DNA from: Kitasatospora setae KM-6054
Lineage (GTDB): Bacteria; Actinomycetota; Actinomycetes; Streptomycetales; Streptomycetaceae
Length of the DNA stretch: 64,000 nt
Direction: 5' to 3'
Assembly (NCBI RefSeq): GCF_000269985.1
Contig: NC_016109.1
Span: 310,001-374,000 of the forward strand
Shown: one piece after another, positions 35,579-43,113 of the stretch
Layout: every line of letters starts with the position of its first letter
Position numbering within the stretch: position 1 is the first letter of the stretch
Made by a program: the position numbers and the translations under genes
The notes under the pieces: generated by a model
Seen by the model: only the letters and a program-made list of their open reading frames with translations
What the model was told of the DNA's origin: nothing
Database searches by the model: none

Positions 35579-36022
35579 GTGCGCGAACCCGGCTACTACC
35601 GCGATCTGGCGAACGACTCGTCCGACCCTGCCGTGCTGCACGAACTGGCCGCCTGCCCGTACCCGTTCGTCCAGCACGCGGTGGCCGCGAACCCGTGCAC
35701 CCCGCCCGCCGCACTGCGCGAACTGGCCGAACTCTGCGGCCTCGTCCCGCACGACCGCAGCCCGTGGAACGACAACCGCCTGCTCCTGCTGCTGGCCCGC
35801 CACCCCGCCGCCGACCGGAGGGTCCTGGCGGCCGCCGTGGCGGCCGCCGTGGCGGCCGCCACGGTGCGCCTCGCCGCCGGCACCCGCCCGTACGCCGCCG
35901 TCCTGGCCCTGGCGGATCGTCCTGAGCTGCCGCCGGAGGAACTGCGCGCGCTCGGCCGCCTCCCCGGCGCCTCCGCCCGCCTGCGCGGCGGCCTGCGGCG
36001 GGTGCTGGACGGCCGGGGCTGA
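35579..36022 (+). CDS. Leucine-rich-repeat-variant/HEAT-like small protein
   Basis: A 147-residue, almost wholly helical protein. Two or three units of the kind L-x-x-L-A-x-x-P-x-x-x-V-x-x-A-V-A-A-N-P recur in the first 60 residues (for example AACPYPFVQHAVAANP), which is the LRV/HEAT-like pattern of many streptomycete repeat proteins, including the longer one at 57976-59400. Codons 82-95 are Ala/Val-rich, encoded by the 12-base unit gtggcggccgcc repeated near 35824-35860. The GTG has AGGA upstream. Probably a protein-binding scaffold; partner unknown. Confidence 0.6.
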   Translation: MREPGYYRDLANDSSDPAVLHELAACPYPFVQHAVAANPCTPPAALRELAELCGLVPHDRSPWNDNRLLLLLARHPAADRRVLAAAVAAAVAAATVRLAAGTRPYAAVLALADRPELPPEELRALGRLPGASARLRGGLRRVLDGRG

Positions 36023-36052
36023 CGGCCGGGGCCGACAGTCGGGGCCGGGGGC

Positions 36053-37300
36053 TCAGGCGCGGCCGTGCAGCAGGACGGGGAGTTCGCGCGGGCCGTTGGA
36101 GATGAAGGACGGCAGCGGGCGCAGTTCGTCGGCGGGGACGGCGAGGGTGAGGCAGGGGAAGCGCTCGAAGAGGGCGGCGAGGGCGATCCGGGATTCGAGG
36201 CGGGCGAGTTCGGCGCCGAGGCAGTAGTGGACGCCGTGGCCGAAGGAGAGGTGGTCGCGGCGGGTGGGCCGGGTGTGGTCGTAGCGGGCGGCGTCCTCGC
36301 CGTGCAGGGCGGGGTCGCGGCCGGCGGCGAGGAAGTTGACGACCAGCAGGTCGCCGCGGACGAAGGTGAGGCCGGTGGGCTCGTCGTGGACGTCCTCGAC
36401 GGGGAAGCGGGCGAGGATGTTGGCGACCGGCGGCTGGTGCCGCAGGGTCTCCTCGACGGCGTCGGGCCAGCGCGCCGGGTCGGCCTTCAGTTGGTCCAAC
36501 TGCTGCGGATCGGCGGCGAGTTGGGCGATGGTGCTGCCGATCAGGTTGACGGTGGTCTCGTGCCCAGCGCCGACCAGCAGCAGCAGGTTGTCGAGGAGTT
36601 CGCGCTCGTCCAGCCCGCCGCCGGTCTCCTCGTCGCGGGCCTGGACCAGCGCGGTGGTGACGTCGTCGCCGGGCTCCTCGCGCTTGGCCTTGGCGAGCAG
36701 GGCGAGTTGGACGTAGACGGCCTCGGCGTTGCGGACGGCCTCCTCGGGGGTGGCGCCGGTCTCGAAGGTGCGGCCGATGGTGGAGCGGAAGGCGTCGTGT
36801 ATCTCCTCCGGCACGCCGAGCAGGGTGTTGGCCACCATCAGCGGCAGTACCCAGATGAACTCGGCCCGCAGGTCGACCACTTCGCCCTCCGGGTGGGCGG
36901 CGAGGCGGTCCAGCAGTCCGGCGGTGATCCGCTCGATCTCGGGGGCGAGCGCGCGGACCCGGCGGGCGCTGAAGGCCGGGCCGATCAGGCGGCGCAGCCG
37001 GGCGTGGTCGGGGCCGTACGCGGTGAGGGCGTTGCGGACGTCGGTCCACATCCGCAGCGGCCAGTCGGCGGGCACCTCGCCGGCCAGGTCGGCGGTCCAG
37101 TGCCGGGAGGCGTCCCGGGAGATCCGGGGGTCGGTGAGCAGCCGCTTGATCAGGGCGGGGTCGGTGAGGGACCAGCCGGTCACGCCGCCCGGTAGTTCGA
37201 TCCGCGCGGCCGGTCCGGCGGCGCGCAGGGCGGCGCTCTCGGCGTGCAGGTCGGAACCGTCCAGGTCGAGCCGGTGCGGGCAGCGCTGAATGTCAATCAA
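36053..37300 (-). CDS. Cytochrome P450
   Basis: A 415-residue soluble P450 that would insert one oxygen atom into a substrate using electrons from ferredoxin. The I-helix oxygen-binding AGHETT, the K-helix EETLR and the haem loop FGHGVHYCLG with Cys360 as ligand are all intact. The I-helix Thr and acid/His pair look normal. The start is a TTG with AGGAG 7-10 bases upstream; no ATG or GTG fits in this frame. No ferredoxin or biosynthetic gene is adjacent, so its substrate is open. It ends 30 bp from the convergent repeat-protein gene. Confidence 0.92.
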   Translation of the reverse strand: MIDIQRCPHRLDLDGSDLHAESAALRAAGPAARIELPGGVTGWSLTDPALIKRLLTDPRISRDASRHWTADLAGEVPADWPLRMWTDVRNALTAYGPDHARLRRLIGPAFSARRVRALAPEIERITAGLLDRLAAHPEGEVVDLRAEFIWVLPLMVANTLLGVPEEIHDAFRSTIGRTFETGATPEEAVRNAEAVYVQLALLAKAKREEPGDDVTTALVQARDEETGGGLDERELLDNLLLLVGAGHETTVNLIGSTIAQLAADPQQLDQLKADPARWPDAVEETLRHQPPVANILARFPVEDVHDEPTGLTFVRGDLLVVNFLAAGRDPALHGEDAARYDHTRPTRRDHLSFGHGVHYCLGAELARLESRIALAALFERFPCLTLAVPADELRPLPSFISNGPRELPVLLHGRA

Positions 37301-37424
37301 GTTGCCTCTCCTGCATCGGGATTGTCCGGCTGGACGGCGTCCGCCCGGCCGATCGGTTCGTACTCTACCTCTCTTTGTTCGGACACCGCTCCCGCCTCCG
37401 GAACGGAGGGCCGGCCCGGGCCGG

Positions 37425-37778
37425 GTGCCGTACGTCGCCGAGGGCGACTACAGCCGGGCCGGAGGCGAGGCCGCGATGCGCGAACTGCTCGCCCGCGTAA
37501 CGGAGTTGGACGCGGTCTTCGTGGCCTCCGACCTGATGGCGGACGGCGCGCTGTCCGTCCTGGAGCACGCCGGGCGCGGCGTTCCGGCGGACGTCGCGGT
37601 GGGCGGCTTCGACGACTCGCCGGTGGCGGCGGGCACCCGCCCGCCGCTGGCCACGATCCGGCAGCCGTGGGACCGGATCTCCGCCGAGATGGTCCGGCTG
37701 CTGCTGGCCCGGATCGCCGGCGAGGACGCCCCGACGGTGATCCTGCCGACCGAACTGGTGGTCCGCCGCTCCGCGTGA
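37425..37778 (+). pseudogene. LacI/GalR-family regulator remnant lacking its DNA-binding half
   Basis: The frame from 37425 (VPYVAEGDYSRAGG onward) through DAVFVASDLMADGALSVL and VAVGGFDDSP to a normal end TELVVRRSA is the last 117 residues of a LacI-type sugar-binding domain. The DNA-binding head and about half of the effector domain are gone; upstream sequence in the same frame is unrelated. It cannot act as a repressor. Confidence 0.7.
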
Positions 37779-37784
37779 GGCCCC

Positions 37785-37837
37785 GGCCCGCGCGCGGGCC
37801 CCGGCCGGTGTGCGGGCCCCGGCCGGTGTGCGGGCCC
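37785..37837. repeat. GC palindrome and 18-base tandem repeats
   Basis: A 16-base perfect palindrome GGCCCGCGCGCGGGCC (37785-37800) is followed by two exact copies of an 18-base unit (gggccccggccggtgtgc; 37796-37813 and 37814-37831) and the start of a third. It may end transcription from the remnant upstream. Confidence 0.6.
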
Positions 37838-37960
37838 GCCGCGCACGGGCCGGGTGTCCTGATCCGTGCGAAAAGCGTCCGCTCCCGCCCTGGCCGCCGC
37901 CCGCCGGGCCCGGCCAGGCTGGTGGCGGACGCTTCCGCCACCGACCGAGAGGGCCCCGCC

Positions 37961-38593
37961 ATGAAGATCGCCATCCTGCTGTACCCGGAGTTCACCGCCC
38001 TGGACGCCGTCGGCCCGTACGAGGTGCTGGGCCGGATGCCGGGCGCCGAAGTGGTGTTCGCGGCCGAGCGGCGCGGCCCGGTCCGCAGCGACCTGGGCAG
38101 TCTCGCGCTGACGGCGGACGCGGCGCTGGACGAGGTCGGCGCGGCCGGTCTGCTGCTGGTGCCGGGCGGCCCGGGCTCGGCCCGGCAGCACGGGAACCCG
38201 GCCGTGCTGGAGTGGCTGCGCGCGGTGGACACGACCAGCACCTGGACGACGTCGGTCTGCTCGGGTTCGCTCCTGCTGGCGGCGGCCGGCCTGCTCACCG
38301 GGCGGCGCGCCACCACGCACTGGTTCGTCGACGGGGAGCTGGCCGCGCTCGGCGCGCTGCCGGCCGCCGAGCGGGTGGTCTTCGACGGCAAGTACGCGAC
38401 GGCGGCCGGGGTTTCGGCCGGCATCGACCTGGCCCTGCACCTGGCGGGGCGGATCCACGGCGACGCGGTGGCCCAGTCGATCCAGCTGGTCACCGAGTAC
38501 GACCCGCAGCCCCCGTACCGGGCGGGCTCGGTGGCCACCGCCCCGCCCGCCGTGGTGGCCGCCCTGCGCGCGAACGACCTGATCGTCCGGTAG
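37961..38593 (+). CDS. DJ-1/PfpI-family protein, isonitrile hydratase-like
   Basis: A 210-residue protein of the DJ-1/PfpI superfamily. It starts MKIAILLYPEFTALDAVGPY and has the nucleophile elbow SVCSGSLLLAAAGLL with Cys100, followed by GRRATTHW at 114-121. That combination is typical of the isonitrile-hydratase (InhA) branch and of the ligand domains of GATase-like AraC regulators; no AraC domain is present here. Possible activity is hydration of isonitriles to N-formamides, but many relatives have other or unknown roles. The preceding LacI remnant is unrelated. Confidence 0.75.
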   Translation: MKIAILLYPEFTALDAVGPYEVLGRMPGAEVVFAAERRGPVRSDLGSLALTADAALDEVGAAGLLLVPGGPGSARQHGNPAVLEWLRAVDTTSTWTTSVCSGSLLLAAAGLLTGRRATTHWFVDGELAALGALPAAERVVFDGKYATAAGVSAGIDLALHLAGRIHGDAVAQSIQLVTEYDPQPPYRAGSVATAPPAVVAALRANDLIVR

Positions 38594-38658
38594 CGCCCGG
38601 CCGGGGCCCGCGCCGCGGCCTCGTCCGCGCCGGCGGTGCTCCGGGCCGTCCGGGCGTG

Positions 38659-39618
38659 CTACCCCCACCGCTGCGGCAGGCCGAAGGCGGCGAGCACTCC
38701 CGGGTCGGTGTAGACGGTGTTGCGGGCGATCAACCCGCCGGCCGGTTCCAGCAGTTGGATGCTGTGCAGGACGTACCCGGCGCCGTCCAGGGTGCGGGCG
38801 TAGGCGGCGAAGGCGGGCTGGCCGTTGGCGCCGACCGGGCGGGTGCGCCAGTCGGTGCCGCGCATCGCGTGGACCCGCTCCATGAAGCGGCCGTAGGGCG
38901 CGGCGCCCCGGTACCAGAGCGGCAGCGGCGGCATCTCCAGGATCGCGTCGCGGCTGAGCAGCGCGACCAGGGCGGGCACGTCGGCGGCCTCGAACGCGGC
39001 CAGGTAGCGGTCGACGGCGGCCCTGGCCTCCGGCCCGTCCGGCTCCCTGACCCGGTCGGCCTCGGCGGCGGCGAGGGCGGCGCGGGCCCGTTGCAGGGCG
39101 CTGTTGACGGCGGCGACGGTGGTGTCGAGCTGTTCGGCGACCTCGGCGGCGCTGAACGCCAGCACCTCGCGCAGCACCAGCACGGCGCGCTGCCGGGCGG
39201 GCAGCAGTTGGACGGCGGCGACCCAGGCCAGCCGCAGGTCGGTGCGGGCGGCGGCGTCCAGCCGGGCATCGGGGAAGGGCTCCAGCCAGGGCACGTCGAG
39301 GGCCGGGGTGAGCGGGGCGGCGGTGTCCTGGCCGGGGGCGCCGAGTCCGGCGGGCAGCGGGCGGCGGGCCCGGCCCTCCAGGGCGGTCAGGCAGACGTTG
39401 GTGGCGATCCGGTAGAGCCAGGTCCGGACGGCGGACCGGGCCGGGTCGTGGCGTTCGCGGGCGTTCCAGGCGCGCAGCAGGGTCTCCTGGACGAGGTCCT
39501 CGGCGTCGTGGAAGGAGCCGGTCATCCGGTAGCAGTGGGCCGTCAACTCCGCGCGGTGCGCCTCGAATTCCACGGCGGCCATCATGCCGGACCCGCGGAC
39601 GGTGCGTGCACCCCACAT
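38659..39618 (-). CDS. ECF-type sigma factor with SnoaL-like C-terminal domain (TIGR02960 type)
   Basis: A 319-residue RNA polymerase sigma factor. Region 2 (CYRMTGSFHDAEDLVQETLL, about residues 30-50) and region 4 (LPARQRAVLVLREVLAFSA, then VAAVNSALQRARA) are clear. A 130-residue SnoaL-like domain follows, which in this group replaces an anti-sigma partner and regulates the factor from within. The ATG at 39618 has GGAGGG five bases upstream and is preferred to ATG codons at 39585/39582. It is divergent from the FtsX-type ABC operon across 91 bp, and a paralogue sits at the other end of that operon. Confidence 0.87.
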   Translation of the reverse strand: MWGARTVRGSGMMAAVEFEAHRAELTAHCYRMTGSFHDAEDLVQETLLRAWNARERHDPARSAVRTWLYRIATNVCLTALEGRARRPLPAGLGAPGQDTAAPLTPALDVPWLEPFPDARLDAAARTDLRLAWVAAVQLLPARQRAVLVLREVLAFSAAEVAEQLDTTVAAVNSALQRARAALAAAEADRVREPDGPEARAAVDRYLAAFEAADVPALVALLSRDAILEMPPLPLWYRGAAPYGRFMERVHAMRGTDWRTRPVGANGQPAFAAYARTLDGAGYVLHSIQLLEPAGGLIARNTVYTDPGVLAAFGLPQRWG

Positions 39619-39709
39619 CGTTGCCCTCCCGACCCTTCCGATTCCGGTCGGGTTCTGACAGAGTCGTCCGCTATCCGGTGCACCGGGCCGGAACGGGGGA
39701 GAAGACGAC

Positions 39710-42700
39710 ATGTTGGGCTTCGTGCTGCGCCGACTGCGCGGCCGGCTGCCGCTGGCGGCCGCGCTGCTGTTCACGGTGCTGACCGCCACCACGGTGCTGA
39801 CCACGCTGGTGGCCTTCGACCGCACCGTGGCCGACGCGGGCCTGCGCCGGAACCTGGACGGGGCTCCCCGGGCCGCCGTGGTGCTGTCCGGCGACCGCGG
39901 CGCGGACAGCCGGGCGGCCGAGGACGCGGGGGCCGCGGCGCTCGGCGCCGAGCTGTTCGACGGCCTGCCGGTGGCCGTCCGCTCCCTCGCGCACAGCCGC
40001 GCGTACGGCCTGCCGGCCCCGGCCTCCCCGTCCGGCGGCCCGTCCGGCGGCCCGTCCGGCGGCCCGTCCGGGGCGTCGGCCCGCGAGGTGGACCTGACGG
40101 TGCTGGCCGCGCTGGAGCACGACCGGGTCCGACTGACCGCCGGCCGGTGGCCGGGCGGCGAGAGCACCGGGAGCGGCGAAAGCAGCGGCAGCAGCGCAAG
40201 CACCGGGGCGGCCGGGAGCGGCGACCGCGCGGTCCGGGTCGCGGTGCCGGGCAGCACGCTGACCCGGCTGGGCCTGGCCGAGGGCGCGCTGCCCGCCCGG
40301 GTGGTGCTCTCCGACCGGTACGGCGGCAGGCCGCTGACCGTCGAGGTGACCGGCGTCTACCAGCCCGTCGACCGGGACGCGCCGTACTGGCGGCTCGACC
40401 CGCTGGGCGGCCGGGAGATCCAGGTCCGGGGTTTCACCACGTACGGGCCGATGCTGGTCGACGACGGCCTGTTCGGCTCCGGCGCGCTGCCGCAGGGCGG
40501 GCGCTCGATGATGCTGACCGCGGACTTCTCCGGTGCCGACCGGGCCCGGGTGGAGCGGGTCGCCGCGCGGGCCGGGCGGCTGCCCGAGCTGCTCAAGCGG
40601 CATGTCCCGGACGCCCAGTCGCAGACCGAGCTCCCGGTGCTGCTGGGCGAGTTGCGTTCGGCGACGCTGGTCGCCGAGTCGACCCTGACGATCGGCGCGC
40701 TGCAGTTGGGCGTGCTCGCCGCGGCGGCGCTGCTGCTGGTGGTGCACCTGGTCTCCGAGCGGCAGCAGCGGGAGAACGGCCTGCTCACCGCGCGCGGCGC
40801 GACCCGGCGGCGACTGGCCGGCTGGACGGTCGTCGAGGCGCTGCTGCTGGTGCTGCCCGCCGCGCTGCTGGCCCCGCCGCTGGCCGGCCCGCTGCTGCGG
40901 CTGCTCACCGACCGCGGCCCGCTGGCCGGGCTGCCGCTGGCGGGCGCCGACACCGGCGTCCGCTGGCTGGTCGCGGCGCTGTGCGCGCTGGCCTGCGCCG
41001 TGCTGTGCGCGCTGCCCGCGCTGCTGCGGCGCGGCGGCGAGCGGGTGGTGACCCGCCACCAGGCGGTGGTCGGCACGGTGGTGCGCTCCGGCGCGGACCT
41101 CACCCTGCTGGCGCTGGCCGTGGTCGCCTACCGGCAGTTGGGCGCCCGCACCGGCGGCCTGTCGGTGGACGCGGACGGGGTGCTGGGCGTCGATCCGGTG
41201 CTGGTCGCCGCGCCGACCCTGGCGCTGTGCGCGGGCACCCTGCTGGTGCTGCGGCTGCTGCCGTTCGTGGCCCGGTTCGGTGCCCGGCTGGCCGCCCGCG
41301 GCCGCGGGCTCGGCGCGGCGCTGGGCGGCTGGCAGTTGGCCCGCCGCCCGGGCCGGGCGAACGGTCCGGTGCTGCTGCTGGTGCTGGCGGTGGCCGCCGG
41401 GGTGCTGGCGGTCGGCCAGCACACCGCGTGGCGCGACTCGCAGCGCGACCAGGCCGACTTCGCCACGGCGGGCGGCCTGCTGATCCGGGGTTCGGCGCTG
41501 CCGTCGCTGGGCCAGGGCGGCCGGTACGGGGCGCTGCCCGGCGGCGACCGGCTGCTGCCGGTGGCCCGGGCCGAGCAGTCGCTGCCGGGTGAGCGGCGGG
41601 GCCAGGTGGTGCTGACCGACACCGCGCGGGCCGCCGCCGAGCTGCGGGTCCGGCCGGACCTGCTGGGCGGCCGTCCGCTCGGGGAGCTGTTCGGCCCGCT
41701 GGCCGGGCAGCCCGCGCCCGGGATGCCGCTGCCGGGCCGGCCGGCCCGGATCGACCTGACCGTGGCGGTCGACACCGCCGACCGCCCGCTCGGCGACGGC
41801 ACCGCGCTGCAGCCGCCCGACCTGTGGCTGCAACTGCGCGACGGCTTCGGCGCGACCCACCGGCTGCTGGTGCCGCAGCTGCCCGCCCGGGGCGAGACGA
41901 CCGTCCCGCTGAACCTGGACGCGCTGACCGCCGCCCCGCTCGGCTCGGTCGCCGCGCCGCTGACCGTGACCGGCTTCGGCCTGACCTACCCGGCGGGCTG
42001 GACGGAGAGCGCGAGCACCCTGACCGTCCGCCGGATCGCCGTCGCGGGGACCGCCGCCGGCCCCGGGGTGCCCGTCCCGGCCCCGGCGGGCCGCTGGACC
42101 GCGCCGGCCGGCGGCCTCCCGTTCGAGGTGTCCGCCCCGGCGGACGGCGCCGGGCTGCTGACCGCCGTCTACTCCCCGGCGGGCGACCACCACGACGGGG
42201 GGCGCGCCGCCGTGTTCGCCCCCGGCGGCGCGCCGACCGGCCCGGAGGTGCCGGCGCTGGCCACCCGCGACTACCTGGCGGCGGTCGGCGCCTCGGTCGG
42301 CGACCTGGCGAAGGTCCAGTTCGGCAGCGCGAGCGTGCCGGTCCGGATCACCGGCACCGTCCCGGCGCTGCCGGTGCACGGCAGCACCGTGCTGCTGCTC
42401 GACCTGGCGGGCACCGACCGCTGGCTGACCGAGCGGGGCTTCGACGTGCCGGACGTCTCCGAGTGGTGGCTGCCCGCCGCCGGCCCCGACGACCGCGTCC
42501 CGGCCGAGGCCGCCGCCGCGCTGCGCGCCGGACCGACCGCCCAGCAGCTGACCCTGCGCGAGGAGGACACCGCGGCCCGCTCCGGCGATCCGCTCAGCGC
42601 CGCCCCGCAGAGCGCGCTGGCCGCGCTGGCGCTGGCCGCCGCCGTGCTCGCCGCGATCGGCTTCACCGCCGCGTCGGCGGCGTCGGCGAGCGAGCGGGCC

Positions 42701-43024
42701 GGCGAGTCCGCGGTGCTGCTCGCCCTGGGCGCGCCCCGCCGGCTGCTGAACCGGGCCGCGGCCGCCGAGCGGTTCGTCCTGGTCGGGTTGGGCACCGCGG
42801 TCGGCCTGCTACTGGGGGCCGCCCTGGTCCACCTGGTGGTGCCGCTGGTGGTGCTGACCCCGGCCGCGCTCCCGCCGCTGCCCGCCGTCCGGGTCTCGCT
42901 CCCGCTGGGGCCGGTCCTGGCGCTGGCCGCCGGCACCGCGGCCCTCCCGCTGCTCTCCGCGTTCCTCTTCACCGCGCACCGCCGCAACCTCACCACCCAC
43001 CTGCGCGCCGCGGAGGACCGGTGA
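39710..43024 (+). CDS. FtsX-type ABC transporter permease, first of two
   Basis: A 1104-residue membrane protein with an N-terminal helix (about residues 13-38), a large outside domain, a central cluster of helices (about 325-560), a second outside domain, and a C-terminal FtsX cluster (about 960-1090) with the phrase ASERAGESAVLLALGAPRR typical of the MacB/FtsX family. Such permeases work with a MacB/LolD-type ATPase to move lipids, peptides or drugs or to transmit force across the membrane. GGGGGAG precedes the ATG. The second permease and the ATPase follow in one operon. Ser/Gly repeats near residues 105-160 are encoded by short DNA repeats. Confidence 0.85.
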   Translation: MLGFVLRRLRGRLPLAAALLFTVLTATTVLTTLVAFDRTVADAGLRRNLDGAPRAAVVLSGDRGADSRAAEDAGAAALGAELFDGLPVAVRSLAHSRAYGLPAPASPSGGPSGGPSGGPSGASAREVDLTVLAALEHDRVRLTAGRWPGGESTGSGESSGSSASTGAAGSGDRAVRVAVPGSTLTRLGLAEGALPARVVLSDRYGGRPLTVEVTGVYQPVDRDAPYWRLDPLGGREIQVRGFTTYGPMLVDDGLFGSGALPQGGRSMMLTADFSGADRARVERVAARAGRLPELLKRHVPDAQSQTELPVLLGELRSATLVAESTLTIGALQLGVLAAAALLLVVHLVSERQQRENGLLTARGATRRRLAGWTVVEALLLVLPAALLAPPLAGPLLRLLTDRGPLAGLPLAGADTGVRWLVAALCALACAVLCALPALLRRGGERVVTRHQAVVGTVVRSGADLTLLALAVVAYRQLGARTGGLSVDADGVLGVDPVLVAAPTLALCAGTLLVLRLLPFVARFGARLAARGRGLGAALGGWQLARRPGRANGPVLLLVLAVAAGVLAVGQHTAWRDSQRDQADFATAGGLLIRGSALPSLGQGGRYGALPGGDRLLPVARAEQSLPGERRGQVVLTDTARAAAELRVRPDLLGGRPLGELFGPLAGQPAPGMPLPGRPARIDLTVAVDTADRPLGDGTALQPPDLWLQLRDGFGATHRLLVPQLPARGETTVPLNLDALTAAPLGSVAAPLTVTGFGLTYPAGWTESASTLTVRRIAVAGTAAGPGVPVPAPAGRWTAPAGGLPFEVSAPADGAGLLTAVYSPAGDHHDGGRAAVFAPGGAPTGPEVPALATRDYLAAVGASVGDLAKVQFGSASVPVRITGTVPALPVHGSTVLLLDLAGTDRWLTERGFDVPDVSEWWLPAAGPDDRVPAEAAAALRAGPTAQQLTLREEDTAARSGDPLSAAPQSALAALALAAAVLAAIGFTAASAASASERAGESAVLLALGAPRRLLNRAAAAERFVLVGLGTAVGLLLGAALVHLVVPLVVLTPAALPPLPAVRVSLPLGPVLALAAGTAALPLLSAFLFTAHRRNLTTHLRAAEDR

Positions 43025-43113
43025 CCGTCCCGGCCCCCGTTCCTGACCCCGCCCCCGGCCCCGTTCCTGACCCCGCCCCGGCTCCGGCCCCGGCTCCGCT
43101 CCGTGGAGGAGAG

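Noticed and set aside
29191..37300. A polyketide cluster, from the RdmC-like hydrolase and the P450.
   Set aside because: No PKS, NRPS, cyclase or carrier protein genes occur anywhere in the window; the genes are scattered between remnants.
39618..39710. ECF-type promoter (TGTCA-like -35) recognised by the adjacent sigma factor.
   Set aside because: TGTCAGA is present, but I could not find a convincing -10 partner at the right distance, so I do not list it.
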